Source: an uncultured Lachnospiraceae bacterium
GTDB taxonomy: Bacteria; Bacillota; Clostridia; Lachnospirales; Lachnospiraceae
Length of the DNA: 64,000 nt
Direction of reading: 5' to 3'
NCBI GenBank assembly: GCA_902793335.1
Contig: CADBCZ010000003.1
Span: 1-64,000 of the forward strand
Shown: piece after piece, positions 46,655 through 55,874 of the stretch
How positions within the stretch are numbered: position 1 is the stretch's first letter
Layout: each line of letters begins with the position of its first letter
Made by a program: the position numbers and the translations under genes
Notes under the pieces: generated by a model
What the model was told of the DNA's origin: nothing
The model's input: the letters and a program-made list of their open reading frames with translations, nothing else
Database searches by the model: none

Positions 46655-47914
46655 ATGAAAACACCATTTGTAAACAAAGCACAGATTGATGAAATATGCA
46701 AAAAATTTCCTACACCTTTCCATCTCTATGACGAAAAGGGTATACGCGAAAATGCAAGAAAGCTTCACAAAGCTTTCTCATGGAACAAAGGATACAAGGA
46801 ATACTTTGCTGTCAAAGCAACTCCTAATCCTACAATTCTGAAGATATTAAAGGAAGAAGGCTGCGGAACCGACTGTTCATCATACACAGAGCTTTTGATG
46901 TCTGACCGTTGCGGTTTCTCCGGCAATGAAATCATGTTCTCATCAAATGATACACCTGCAAAAGAGTTTGAGCTCGCAGCCAGACTTGGTGCTACAATCA
47001 ACCTTGATGATATAACTCATATTGATTTTGTTAAAGATATTCTCGGTGAGATTCCTAAGAGAATCTCCTGCAGATTTAACCCGGGCGGAACTTTCTCAAT
47101 CTCTAATACTATAATGGATAATCCCGGTGATGCAAAGTACGGTTTGACACGCCCCCAGATGACAGAAGCATTTAAGCGTCTCAAAGAGCTTGGTGCAGAG
47201 GAATTTGGAATGCATGCATTTCTTGCAAGCAATACAGTAACCAATGACTACTATCCTACACTTGCAAAGATATTATTTGAAACAGCCGTTGAATTGAAAA
47301 AAGAAACCGGTGTTGCAGTATCATTTATCAACCTTTCAGGTGGTATTGGAATTCCATATACACCTGACAAAGAGCCAAACGATATCTTAGCTATCGGTGA
47401 AGGCGTTCGTAAAGCTTTCGAGGAAGTACTTGTCCCTGCCGGAATGGGAGACGTTGCAATCTATACAGAGCTTGGCCGTTTCATGCTTGCACCATACGGT
47501 CACCTTGTAACTAAGGCTATCCACGAGAAACACACTCATAAAGAATACATCGGTGTTGATGCGTGTGCTGTCAATCTTATGCGTCCCGCAATGTATGGAG
47601 CTTATCACCATATCACCGTTATGGGAAAAGAAGATGCTCCGGCTGACCATGTATATGATATTACAGGTTCTCTCTGTGAGAACAATGACAAATTTGCTAT
47701 AGATCGTAAGCTTCCAAAGATTGACAATGGTGATATCCTTGTAATTCACGATACAGGTGCTCACGGATTCGCTATGGGCTATAACTACAACGGAAAACTT
47801 AAATCATCAGAAATTCTCTTAAAAGAGAATGGTGACACAGTAATGATCAGACGCGCCGAGACTCCTGATGATTATTTCGCTACACTTGAAGATTTCTGGG
47901 ATGTAGAAGTTTAA
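46655..47914 (+). CDS. lysA: diaminopimelate decarboxylase
   Basis: A 419-residue PLP enzyme of the alanine-racemase/ornithine-decarboxylase fold, catalysing the last step of lysine synthesis. The PLP lysine is in YFAVKATPNP (about 47-56), the phosphate-binding Gly-rich segment in SGGIGIPY (about 231-238), and the C-terminal CENNDKFA and GAHGFAMGYNYNG carry the substrate Cys/Glu and Tyr. The N-terminal extension in frame from 46583 lies inside the promoter and lacks a ribosome site; AAAGGG precedes ATG 46655. It is monocistronic, away from dapAB. A carboxynorspermidine decarboxylase is a less likely alternative. Confidence 0.9.
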   Translation: MKTPFVNKAQIDEICKKFPTPFHLYDEKGIRENARKLHKAFSWNKGYKEYFAVKATPNPTILKILKEEGCGTDCSSYTELLMSDRCGFSGNEIMFSSNDTPAKEFELAARLGATINLDDITHIDFVKDILGEIPKRISCRFNPGGTFSISNTIMDNPGDAKYGLTRPQMTEAFKRLKELGAEEFGMHAFLASNTVTNDYYPTLAKILFETAVELKKETGVAVSFINLSGGIGIPYTPDKEPNDILAIGEGVRKAFEEVLVPAGMGDVAIYTELGRFMLAPYGHLVTKAIHEKHTHKEYIGVDACAVNLMRPAMYGAYHHITVMGKEDAPADHVYDITGSLCENNDKFAIDRKLPKIDNGDILVIHDTGAHGFAMGYNYNGKLKSSEILLKENGDTVMIRRAETPDDYFATLEDFWDVEV

Positions 47915-47922
47915 TCAGGCGT

Positions 47923-48002
47923 TTGCGAAACGCTATTTCTTTGTTTTGCTTTTGTGCATGTTATACAATCCAACGCAATTCACAATTCATAGAGTTTCGC
48001 AA
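47923..48002. repeat. short palindromic repeat with TTGCGAAAC ends
   Basis: An 80-base element between lysA and plsC with inverted ends matching at 10 of 11 positions (47923-47933 and 47992-48002). The inner left side (CTTTGTTTTGCTTTTG) resembles the inside of the right end of the 247-base element at 6859-7105, so both belong to one repeat family. Confidence 0.7.
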
Positions 48003-48040
48003 TCACCTATAGAAGTTTAATTATAACGAGGAGAATAGAT

Positions 48041-48766
48041 ATGGCGAAAAGATTGACAATGATGCTTCTTCGAAATTTATGGAGACTTCCATCATTACTA
48101 TTTCAATTGTTTTATTATGCTTCATCAGATAAAATTCCGGAGGAAAAGAAATACAAGCTGATAAGAGAAATCGGTGATCGTGGCTGTCGTAAAGGAAACG
48201 TTATTGTCCACGGATACGGTCTTGATAATTTCCCGAAAGAATCCGGATACATAATGTATCCCAATCATCAGGGTCTGTTTGATGTTATGGGACTGGTATA
48301 TCTCAACCCCACACCTTTTGGTGTGGTCATTAAGAAGGAGGCCTATAAAGTTCCTCTGCTCCGTCAGCTTATACAGATTCTCGGTGGTCTTTTTATGGAT
48401 CGCGAGGATGTTAAACAGGGACTTAAAGTAATCAATCAGGTTGCAGACGAAGTTAAGTCAGGACGTAACTTCCTAATCTTTCCTGAGGGAACGCGTTCCA
48501 AAAACGGTAATAAGCTCGGAAAATTCAAGAGCGGAAGTTTCAAAGCTGCCACTAAAGCAAAATGTCCTATCGTACCCATAGCAATAATCGACTGTTACCT
48601 TCCGTTTGACACCAATTCAACGAAGAAGGTTGATGTGCAGGTTCATATTCTGCCTCCAATAGAGTACGAAGAATACAAGGGAATGAAAACCACTGAGATT
48701 GCAGATATGGTAAGGGAACGTATTGAAAAGGTTATCTCTGAGAACGAGCACAATTTTTCTAATTGA
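48041..48766 (+). CDS. plsC: 1-acyl-sn-glycerol-3-phosphate acyltransferase
   Basis: A 241-residue membrane-associated enzyme that puts the second acyl chain on lysophosphatidic acid to give phosphatidic acid. The catalytic HX4D motif is NHQGLFD (about 78-84), and the substrate-binding FPEGTRSKNG lies at about 149-158, followed by PIVPIAIID. Length is typical. GAGGAG precedes the ATG. It follows the palindromic repeat and ends in a strong terminator, so it is probably its own transcription unit, or a read-through partner of lysA. Confidence 0.93.
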   Translation: MAKRLTMMLLRNLWRLPSLLFQLFYYASSDKIPEEKKYKLIREIGDRGCRKGNVIVHGYGLDNFPKESGYIMYPNHQGLFDVMGLVYLNPTPFGVVIKKEAYKVPLLRQLIQILGGLFMDREDVKQGLKVINQVADEVKSGRNFLIFPEGTRSKNGNKLGKFKSGSFKAATKAKCPIVPIAIIDCYLPFDTNSTKKVDVQVHILPPIEYEEYKGMKTTEIADMVRERIEKVISENEHNFSN

Positions 48767-48783
48767 ACATAGAAATATTATCA

Positions 48784-48832
48784 GATGTAAAAGAATCCAC
48801 ATTTCCATTGAATATGTGGATTCTTTTACATC
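48784..48832 (+). terminator. terminator of plsC
   Basis: A perfect 19-base stem (arms 48784-48802 and 48814-48832) with an 11-base loop, 17 bases after the stop; the 3' arm contains TTCTTTT. Confidence 0.8.
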
Positions 48833-48842
48833 ATAATATACG

Positions 48843-48871
48843 TTGCCTGAGTGAAATTATAAAACTATAAA
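48843..48871 (+). promoter_or_regulatory. promoter of hydE
   Basis: TTGCCT (48843-48848), a 17-base spacer and TATAAA (48866-48871), about 25 bases before the start codon. Confidence 0.6.
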
Positions 48872-48895
48872 CAGAGTAATTTAAGGAGACAAATT

Positions 48896-49948
48896 ATGAA
48901 TAATACTCTTACCGAAATAACAGAAAAACTTAATCATGGTCAAAAATTAAAGCATTCAGAGTTTGTAACGCTCCTTAAATCCAACAACTCAGAACTCAGA
49001 GAGAATTTGTCAAAAAAAGCCGATCAGGTACGCAGGCTTCACTTTGATAATAACGTATATATAAGAGGACTTATCGAGTTTACCAATTACTGCAAAAACG
49101 ACTGCTATTATTGTGGTATCAGAAAAAGTAATAAAAATGCTTCTCGATATCGTCTGACGAAAGATGATATATTAGAGTGCTGTCAAAACGGATATAAACT
49201 TGGTTTTCGCACCTTTGTTCTTCAAGGCGGTGAAGATCCGTACTACAATGACGACATGCTGGAGGATATCATTTTCTCCATAAGAAATTCCTATTCTGAT
49301 TGCGCTATAACACTGTCTATCGGCGAAAGAAGCTTCAACAGTTATAAACGTCTATTTGATGCCGGAGCTGACAGATATCTTCTAAGAGAAGAAACAGCAG
49401 ACAACAGTCATTACAAAATGCTTCATCCGGATGAGATGTCGTATGACAATCGCATGGAATGTCTTAATAATTTGAAATCTATCGGTTATCAGGTCGGATG
49501 CGGTTTCATGGTTGGATCCCCAAAGCAAACTGCCGAAAATATCGCAAATGACTTAATGTTCATTCAGGAGTTTCGTCCACATATGGTAGGCATAGGACCT
49601 TACATAACTCATGTCGATACACCATTTTCAACCGAAAGTAACGGAACACTTGAGGAAACATTACTTATAATAAGTATACTCCGTCTGATTGAGCCTAAAC
49701 TTCTGCTTCCGGCTACTACTTCTCTTGGAACCATTCATCCGCTCGGCAGAGAAATGGGTATCAAAGCAGGTGCTAACGTCATCATGCCTAATCTCTCACC
49801 GACAAATGTCAGAAAGAAATATATGTTATATGACAACAAAATCTGCACTGGTGATGAATCCGCCGAATGTGTAAGATGTGTTAACACAAAAATGGCCTCT
49901 ATCGGCTACAATGTTGTTACCGATAGAGGCGATTCACCGCTTATATAA
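48896..49948 (+). CDS. hydE: [FeFe] hydrogenase H-cluster maturase HydE
   Basis: A 350-residue radical SAM enzyme helping to build the dithiolate/Fe part of the [FeFe]-hydrogenase H-cluster. The cluster motif CKNDCYYC (about 62-69, CX3CX2C) follows GLIEFTNY, and the glycine-rich GGEDP and the barrel strands (VGCGFMVGSP, MVGIGPYITH, LLPATTSLGT) match HydE. An extra Cys pair occurs near the C-terminus (CVRC), also known in the family. AAGGAG precedes the ATG. It is monocistronic; hydF and hydG are not in the window. PylB or BioB are less likely given these motifs. Confidence 0.93.
   Translation: MNNTLTEITEKLNHGQKLKHSEFVTLLKSNNSELRENLSKKADQVRRLHFDNNVYIRGLIEFTNYCKNDCYYCGIRKSNKNASRYRLTKDDILECCQNGYKLGFRTFVLQGGEDPYYNDDMLEDIIFSIRNSYSDCAITLSIGERSFNSYKRLFDAGADRYLLREETADNSHYKMLHPDEMSYDNRMECLNNLKSIGYQVGCGFMVGSPKQTAENIANDLMFIQEFRPHMVGIGPYITHVDTPFSTESNGTLEETLLIISILRLIEPKLLLPATTSLGTIHPLGREMGIKAGANVIMPNLSPTNVRKKYMLYDNKICTGDESAECVRCVNTKMASIGYNVVTDRGDSPLI
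49895..49930 (+). other. perfect hairpin inside the end of hydE
   Basis: Eleven-base arms (GCCTCTATCGG / CCGATAGAGGC) with a 14-base loop, ending 18 bases before the stop of hydE. No U-run follows directly, so it may be an RNA-stabilising or partial termination structure. Confidence 0.6.
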
Positions 49949-49979
49949 ATTTTGACCTGATTTGTATCTACCTATACAT

Positions 49980-51902
49980 TTAACTTGCTTTCTTTATTAT
50001 AGTTGCAAATTGTTCAGAAGGAACTGCCTTAGAATAATACCATCCCTGAAGATAGTCACATCCAAGACTGCTAAGCTTATTCTGTTGCTGCTCAGTCTCT
50101 ACACCCTCTGCAACTATATGTATATTAAGTTCCTTAATCATTCCCACAGTATATTTAAGTGTGGTGCCTGCGCGTTCCGTCTCAAAAGCATCCCAAACCA
50201 TAAGTTTATCAAGCTTGATTATGCGGAACGGGAACTGATGAATATATCCAAGTGTAGAATATCCCGAACCATAATCATCAAGTGAGAAGGTTATACCTTT
50301 TTCATATAATTTCTCAACATTCTCCTGTAATATCTGTAAAGCCGATATCTCAGCTGTCTCAGTAATTTCAAGATTAATCTGTTCCGGTCTTACCTCATAT
50401 TTTTCCATAATTGATAATATCGTATCAACAAAATCTTCACGCATACACTGAACAACAGAAACATTTACCTCGATATACTCTATTGTAGAAGCAGCCAGAT
50501 TCTGTTCGTGTATAAACCTACATACTTTCTCAAATACCATAGTTCCAAGCTGAACAATTCTTCCTGTTCTTTCAGCAATAGGTATAAATAACTCGGGTGA
50601 AATGTTGCCCAGATTCTCATCCTTCATTCTCACAAGTGCTTCGGCCGAGGTATAGCATTGCTTATCCGTGTTGTATATAGGCTGATAATGTACTTCTAAG
50701 GTGTCATTCTTGACGGCTTCATCCACAGCCTTCTCAATAGCTTTCTCTCTACGCATTGCATTAAGATCAACATCTCTGGTATATATTACAGAGCCTCTGC
50801 CTTTTTTCTTCGCAAACAAAATTGTATAGTCAAGAACTTCAACAAGACTTTCCAACGTTGTACCATCTTCGGGATATGAAGTACATATTGTTGTTGCCGA
50901 TAAATGTATTGAGTTTCCCTCATGTATCCAGGGATGTCTGAATCGCTCTGTTATATTATTTAAAACATCATCTAAACTATCCGAACCCGGTCTAATTTGA
51001 ACAGCAAACTGATCGGAACCGTATCGGAACACCTTGCCGCGATTACTTACCGTCTTAAGGAAGCTGGCAACCTGCATCAGCATGACATCTCCTATTTCAA
51101 TTCCATAGGTTTTATTGATCAGTTTGAAATCATCCATTGCAAGAACAATCAACTCAAACTCTCTCTCATCTGAAATGTCAACTTTGATCATTTCTTCCAT
51201 TATAGCTCTGTTAAGCACCTGTGTACTTCCATCCAGAATATTGAGCGGATGCTGTGCCACTTCATATAAAAGCAACATTGCTACAGCTATGACAAAATTA
51301 ACAAAAAACGTCTCATCGTAATGAAATTGCACTATTATTCCGGCTACTACAGCAGCTCCTCCTATAGTTATCGCAGTGAGCTTGCCGTATGAAATGGTAT
51401 CAATATATCTGATAGCATAACTGATTCCGTAAAACATCGCATATAAGGCAACAGCAGACAGCATCTGTAACCTGTAGGTATATGAATATCTGCCATCCAA
51501 AGACATGGTATATAGATTATGATGAATGAAATTATCAATTATCATATAAGTGTATATCGCAACCGGAATAAGCATATGAATTTTCGTAAGTGTTCGATTC
51601 TTCATACTTCTTCCCGACCACAGAATCATGTAATACATAAAAATTAATGCCGATAAAAAGTTGAAGGCAAAATACAGATCAAAAAACCTGTTGCTCATTT
51701 CCGGAGAAACAAAGGCATCAACACTATTGCAAAGCTGTACACCCATGCTGCACACAATAACAAGCACCTGTACAATACACATAATGATGAACACATAGCT
51801 TCTTCTGACCGGAATATTCTTTTTCGTCGACAAGAGCAACAATATTACAGCCATTATAACCATCGCGGCCAGATCATAATGTAAATCTAAAACACCATCC
51901 AT
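49980..51902 (-). CDS. membrane EAL c-di-GMP phosphodiesterase with degenerate GGDEF domain
   Basis: A 640-residue protein with about seven N-terminal helices (about 8-220), a GGDEF domain (about 230-380) and an EAL domain (about 395-635). The cyclase site reads RYGSDQF instead of GGDEF, so it should not make c-di-GMP; it may sense GTP. The EAL domain keeps the signature AEALVR, the Asn and Glu in EVNVS and LEITETA, SLDDYGSGYSTL, the Lys in IKLD, VAEGVET and the Gln in LQGWYYS, so it should hydrolyse c-di-GMP to pGpG. GGGGGTG precedes the ATG. It lies next to the lysozyme lipoprotein gene on the same strand with a 54-base gap. Confidence 0.93.
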   Translation of the reverse strand: MDGVLDLHYDLAAMVIMAVILLLLSTKKNIPVRRSYVFIIMCIVQVLVIVCSMGVQLCNSVDAFVSPEMSNRFFDLYFAFNFLSALIFMYYMILWSGRSMKNRTLTKIHMLIPVAIYTYMIIDNFIHHNLYTMSLDGRYSYTYRLQMLSAVALYAMFYGISYAIRYIDTISYGKLTAITIGGAAVVAGIIVQFHYDETFFVNFVIAVAMLLLYEVAQHPLNILDGSTQVLNRAIMEEMIKVDISDEREFELIVLAMDDFKLINKTYGIEIGDVMLMQVASFLKTVSNRGKVFRYGSDQFAVQIRPGSDSLDDVLNNITERFRHPWIHEGNSIHLSATTICTSYPEDGTTLESLVEVLDYTILFAKKKGRGSVIYTRDVDLNAMRREKAIEKAVDEAVKNDTLEVHYQPIYNTDKQCYTSAEALVRMKDENLGNISPELFIPIAERTGRIVQLGTMVFEKVCRFIHEQNLAASTIEYIEVNVSVVQCMREDFVDTILSIMEKYEVRPEQINLEITETAEISALQILQENVEKLYEKGITFSLDDYGSGYSTLGYIHQFPFRIIKLDKLMVWDAFETERAGTTLKYTVGMIKELNIHIVAEGVETEQQQNKLSSLGCDYLQGWYYSKAVPSEQFATIIKKAS

Positions 51903-51956
51903 TATAACACCCCCAAAACATGCACCATGGCGAACATGTCTTTAACAAATTAATAC

Positions 51957-52886
51957 TTAATCGATATTCATCATCTGCAGGTTAAGATCCACAGGACCAC
52001 TTATTCCCGGAACCTCTCCGTTTTCCGTATACTGCCAAATTGCAAATTCATACGGCCAGTCAGGTTCATCTGCGTACTGCGCATACCATACAGGATACTG
52101 ATATACCTGTTCAATATCCAGATAAAGCGAATAATACATCCTATTGGTATACATCATAACTTTTCGGCCTGACGCCGCTATTGTTTCCATAAATCCCATT
52201 GCTGCAGCTGTATGCTGCTCAACAGACAAATCATTTGTCCTCGCATCATCGACCATAGGGTCCTCTCTGTCCAGAACGATTGGATATGAAATATTATATT
52301 CGCCTAAATTGGACAGAACGAATTTTGCTTCTTCAACACCCTCCTCGTATGATACCGCCTGTGAATAGAAATATACACCGACAGGAACTCCGGCTGCTGT
52401 AGCCGCTTCCATATTAGCAGAATAATATCCATCCAGCAGCAATCCGCCACCGGAATAACCTCTGTATCCGAGTCTGATATAGGCAAAATCTACATTAGCT
52501 GCAACCTTTTCCCAGTCAATTGCACCCTGATGTTCAGATACATCTATACCAACCTTACCAACTGCATTTCCATTTTCATCAAGATAATTTTTGAAAGAAC
52601 CACTGTTATCCAGATTTGAAAAATCCCATTCATGTCTCTTAATATTAGGACTAATCTTAATCTTGCGAACTTCACCGAATTTATCAGTCACAACAATATA
52701 ACTTGCATGCATAAATCTATCGTAATTATCCTGTGAAAGTGCTGTAATTTCAGAATTACTATATCCCGGAAGCTTACTTGTGCTCATCGTAAAAGGCTGT
52801 CCTTTTCCATAGTAATCCTTCTGACAACCCATTAACCCTGCACCAACTAAGCACATCATCAAAAATATTGAAAGTCGCTTTTTCAT
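51957..52886 (-). CDS. GH25 lysozyme-like lipoprotein
   Basis: A 309-residue lipoprotein with lipobox GLMGC (Cys about 21). Residues about 110-300 form a glycoside hydrolase family 25 muramidase: VGIDVSEHQGAIDW with the catalytic Asp, YIRLGYRGY, GVYFYSQAVS and the acidic pair in IVLDREDP. It should cut the MurNAc-GlcNAc bonds of peptidoglycan outside the membrane. The 85-residue linker between the Cys and the catalytic domain is unassigned. GAGGAG precedes the ATG; a strong promoter lies 65 bases upstream. It may share a transcript with the EAL gene. Confidence 0.92.
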   Translation of the reverse strand: MKKRLSIFLMMCLVGAGLMGCQKDYYGKGQPFTMSTSKLPGYSNSEITALSQDNYDRFMHASYIVVTDKFGEVRKIKISPNIKRHEWDFSNLDNSGSFKNYLDENGNAVGKVGIDVSEHQGAIDWEKVAANVDFAYIRLGYRGYSGGGLLLDGYYSANMEAATAAGVPVGVYFYSQAVSYEEGVEEAKFVLSNLGEYNISYPIVLDREDPMVDDARTNDLSVEQHTAAAMGFMETIAASGRKVMMYTNRMYYSLYLDIEQVYQYPVWYAQYADEPDWPYEFAIWQYTENGEVPGISGPVDLNLQMMNID

Positions 52887-52951
52887 TAGTTAATCTCCTC
52901 AAATTAGTATTATCATGCGCACCTAACTGCGCAAAAGCCTACTTAATAAGC

Positions 52952-52980
52952 ATTATATCCTATTTCATATTTTTTCTCAA
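52952..52980 (-). promoter_or_regulatory. promoter of the lysozyme lipoprotein gene
   Basis: TTGAGA (52980-52975), a 17-base spacer and TATAAT (52957-52952). A small TGCGCA..TGCGCA stem lies in the leader. Confidence 0.8.
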
Positions 52981-53052
52981 TTGATTTTATATAATAATTT
53001 CCATAATTATTGTCTCTTTATTTTGTGGATTATAACTTTAAAATAATTTCCA

Positions 53053-53081
53053 TTGACTTACAATTTTATTGATGATAAACT
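53053..53081 (+). promoter_or_regulatory. promoter of the cold-shock gene
   Basis: TTGACT (53053-53058), a 17-base spacer and TAAACT (53076-53081). The leader of about 100 bases contains an ATACCA..TGGTAT stem; long structured leaders are usual for cold-shock mRNAs. Confidence 0.65.
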
Positions 53082-53185
53082 GATACAGTATTTATAAAGT
53101 GTTTTTCGATACCAGCATTTCTCGCTATGTTTTGGTATTCATACTACCTCTATTGATACGCAATTTTTTTAAGGAGGTACTTTTA

Positions 53186-53389
53186 ATGAACAAAGGTACA
53201 GTTAAATGGTTCAACGCTAAGAAAGGGTTTGGTTTCATTACAAACAGTGAGACCGGCGAGGATGTATTCGTACACTATTCAGGAATCGTGTCAGATGGTT
53301 ACAAGACTTTAGACGAAGGACAGAATGTATCATTTGATATCGAACAGGGTGCTAAGGGAGCTCAGGCTGTTAATGTAACAGTTGCTTAA
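53186..53389 (+). CDS. cold-shock protein (CspA family)
   Basis: A 67-residue single cold-shock domain, an RNA chaperone that keeps mRNAs unfolded. Both nucleic-acid motifs are present: RNP1 KGFGFI (about 16-21) and RNP2 DVFVHY (about 30-35); the start [10 protein letters not shown] is the family's. The frame is open upstream to 53099, but AAGGAGG sits 7 bases before ATG 53186, which fits the normal length. A strong terminator follows. Convergent with nrdD. Confidence 0.97.
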   Translation: MNKGTVKWFNAKKGFGFITNSETGEDVFVHYSGIVSDGYKTLDEGQNVSFDIEQGAKGAQAVNVTVA

Positions 53390-53420
53390 TGCATATATTT
53401 GTATAGTATGTTCGAACACA

Positions 53421-53452
53421 AAAACCGTCATATCTTATGATATGACGGTTTT
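53421..53452. terminator. bidirectional terminator between the cold-shock gene and nrdD
   Basis: A perfect 14-base stem (AAAACCGTCATATC / GATATGACGGTTTT) with a 4-base loop, followed by T-rich sequence on the plus strand and A/T-rich on the minus strand; it can serve both convergent genes. Confidence 0.85.
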
Positions 53453-53509
53453 CTTATATTACAGTATGAAAAAATGTTTTTTACAGTACTTATTAATGTT
53501 TGATACTTT

Positions 53510-55714
53510 TTACAGATGCAGAACTCTCTCCTGAATCTCCTGAGTTCTACCTTGATTCCAGAACTGAGTTCCTATATATCCACAGGTACGTCTTGCAACA
53601 TTCATTGTCTCTTCATCCGTGTTACCACAATTTGGACACTTCCAAACAAGCTTTCCATCCGAATTCTCTGCAATCTTAATCTCTCCGTCATAACCGCATT
53701 TCTGACAATAATCACTCTTTGTGTTAAGCTCTGCGTACATTATATTATCATAAATGTGTCTCATAACGGAAAGAACAGCGTCAATATTATTCTGCATGTT
53801 AGGTACTTCAACATAACTTACAGCTCCACCCGGAGAAAGCTCCTGAAACTTGGCTTCAAATGAAAGCTTAGAAAATGCATCTATCTTCTCTGTTACGTGA
53901 ACATGATAGCTGTTGGTTATATAATTCTTGTCCGTAACACCGTCTATCTTGCCAAATCTCTTCTGAAGACACTTTGCAAACTTGTAAGTGGTAGACTCCA
54001 GCGGTGTTCCGTATATAGAAAAGTCTATGTTCGACTCAGCCTTCCATTTCGCACAGGCATCATTTAAATATTGCATAACCTCCATTGCAAACGGTGTGGC
54101 CTCAGGGTTGGTATGAGAGAGTCCTGTCATATATCTTGTACATTCACACAGCCCTGCATATCCAAGGGAAATTGTTGAATATCCGTCAAATAAAAGTTTA
54201 TCTATCTTCTCACCGCGCTTCAGTCTTGCAAGAGCACCATACTGCCATAGAATAGGTGCAACATCAGACGGTGTACCCAGAAGTCTCTCGTGTCTGCACA
54301 TAAGTGCCTTATGACATAATTCCAGACGCTCATCCATTATCTCCCAGAATCTGTCCATATCCCCTTCTGAAGAGCAGGCTACATCTACCAGATTAATGGT
54401 AACGACACCCTGGTTAAATCTTCCCCAATATTTGTGTTTACCAGGGTCGTAATTTCCTGCATTTGATATATTACCCAATCCGGCATCAGTGAATCGGTCC
54501 GGTGTAAGGAAGGAGCGACATCCCATACAAGCGTATACATCACCGCCTTTTAAATTCTTCATTATCTTCTCTGATATATAATCAGGAACCATTCTCTTAG
54601 CAGTGCAGGTAGCTGCCAGCCTGGTCAGATACCAGTACTTTGAATCTTCATGAATATTATCCTCTTCAAGTACATATATAAGCTTTGGGAATGCAGGCGT
54701 GATATATACACCTTTCTCGTTCTTAACACCTAATATTCTCTGACGAAGCATTTCCTCAATAACAAGCGCCAAGTCATCTCTGGTCTGTCCCTCCGGTACT
54801 TCATCAAGATACATGAATACGGTAACAAATGGTGCTTGTCCGTTGGTAGTCATCAAAGTAATTACCTGATACTGGATCATCTGAACACCACGTTTGATTT
54901 CCTCGCGTACACGAAGTTCTGCAATCTTCGCTATCTGATTGTGATCAAGTGCAAGCCCGGCCGCTTCGTATTCCTCCTGAACCATTCTCAAATATTTCTT
55001 ACGACTGACATCAACAAAAGGCGCAAGATGTGAAAGAGTGATACTCTGTCCTCCATACTGAGAACTTGCAATCTGCGCAATACTCTGTGTTGCGATATTA
55101 CATGCCGTAGAGAAACTCTTCGGCTTATCAATCATAGTCTCGCTTATTACTGTTCCGTTCTGTAACATATCCTCAAGATTCACCAGACAACAGTTATGCA
55201 TATGTTGTGCGTAATAATCGGAATCATGGAAGTGAATTAGTCCTTCCTCATGAGCCTTAACTATATCCTCGGGAAGAAGAATACGCTTAGCGATATCTTT
55301 AGAGACCTCTCCTGCCATGTAATCTCTCTGAACGCTGTTAACAACAGGATTCTTGTTAGAATTCTCCTGCTTAACCTCTTCGTTATTACATTCAATAAGG
55401 CTAAGTATCTGTTCATCTGTCGAGTTTGCTTTACGAACGAGCGCTCTAGTGTATCGGTAAGTGATATACTTTCTGGCAACAGCAAAAGCCTGTGCTTCCA
55501 TTATCTCGTTCTCCACCATATCCTGTATCTCTTCCACGCTGGCAGTACGCTTCATCCCACTACAGGTAAGGGTTACCTTCTTTGCAATCTCATTGATCTG
55601 TTCCCTTGTAAGCCTGTCCTTGTCCACAACTTCTTTGTTGGCTTTCGCTACAGCGGCAACAATCTTACTGATATCAAACTCGACCTCCGTTCCACTTCGC
55701 TTAATAATCTTCAT
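53510..55714 (-). CDS. nrdD: anaerobic ribonucleoside-triphosphate reductase
   Basis: A 734-residue class III reductase that makes deoxynucleotides without oxygen. An N-terminal ATP-cone (about 3-90, MKIIKRSGTEVEFDI) gives allosteric control; the barrel follows with CCLVNLEDML and CMGCRSFL; the zinc site is YCQKCGYDG with CPNCGNTD (about 665-700), and the C-terminal glycyl-radical loop is RRTCGYIGTQFW. Length is normal. GGAGGG precedes the ATG. No nrdG activase gene follows; it must lie elsewhere. The upstream region has a promoter, an NrdR-like operator and an intrinsic terminator. Confidence 0.96.
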   Translation of the reverse strand: MKIIKRSGTEVEFDISKIVAAVAKANKEVVDKDRLTREQINEIAKKVTLTCSGMKRTASVEEIQDMVENEIMEAQAFAVARKYITYRYTRALVRKANSTDEQILSLIECNNEEVKQENSNKNPVVNSVQRDYMAGEVSKDIAKRILLPEDIVKAHEEGLIHFHDSDYYAQHMHNCCLVNLEDMLQNGTVISETMIDKPKSFSTACNIATQSIAQIASSQYGGQSITLSHLAPFVDVSRKKYLRMVQEEYEAAGLALDHNQIAKIAELRVREEIKRGVQMIQYQVITLMTTNGQAPFVTVFMYLDEVPEGQTRDDLALVIEEMLRQRILGVKNEKGVYITPAFPKLIYVLEEDNIHEDSKYWYLTRLAATCTAKRMVPDYISEKIMKNLKGGDVYACMGCRSFLTPDRFTDAGLGNISNAGNYDPGKHKYWGRFNQGVVTINLVDVACSSEGDMDRFWEIMDERLELCHKALMCRHERLLGTPSDVAPILWQYGALARLKRGEKIDKLLFDGYSTISLGYAGLCECTRYMTGLSHTNPEATPFAMEVMQYLNDACAKWKAESNIDFSIYGTPLESTTYKFAKCLQKRFGKIDGVTDKNYITNSYHVHVTEKIDAFSKLSFEAKFQELSPGGAVSYVEVPNMQNNIDAVLSVMRHIYDNIMYAELNTKSDYCQKCGYDGEIKIAENSDGKLVWKCPNCGNTDEETMNVARRTCGYIGTQFWNQGRTQEIQERVLHL

Positions 55715-55805
55715 TTTCTTCCCTTTCCCTCCTTAAATGTACTTCTCATATCTCCTAATCCCGCTTAAGTGTATCCCGTAAAAACACCCTATAAGGTGCA
55801 AAAAA

Positions 55806-55844
55806 GACTCTGACGTCACAGGCTCCTTCCTGTATACATCAGAC
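55806..55844 (-). terminator. intrinsic terminator inside the nrdD leader
   Basis: On the minus strand a stem of about 16 bases (arms 55829-55844 and 55806-55822, with one G-U pair and one bulge), followed by six T (55805-55800). It lies between the nrdD promoter and start codon, so it should act as an attenuator or end a short leader RNA. I recognise no known riboswitch in the leader. Confidence 0.7.
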
Positions 55845-55874
55845 CCTTTATATTCCGCTCCATGTCTTTCCGTG

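Noticed and set aside
46516..46701. 61-codon minus-strand frame
   Set aside because: It covers the lysA promoter and start, with no ribosome site or family resemblance.
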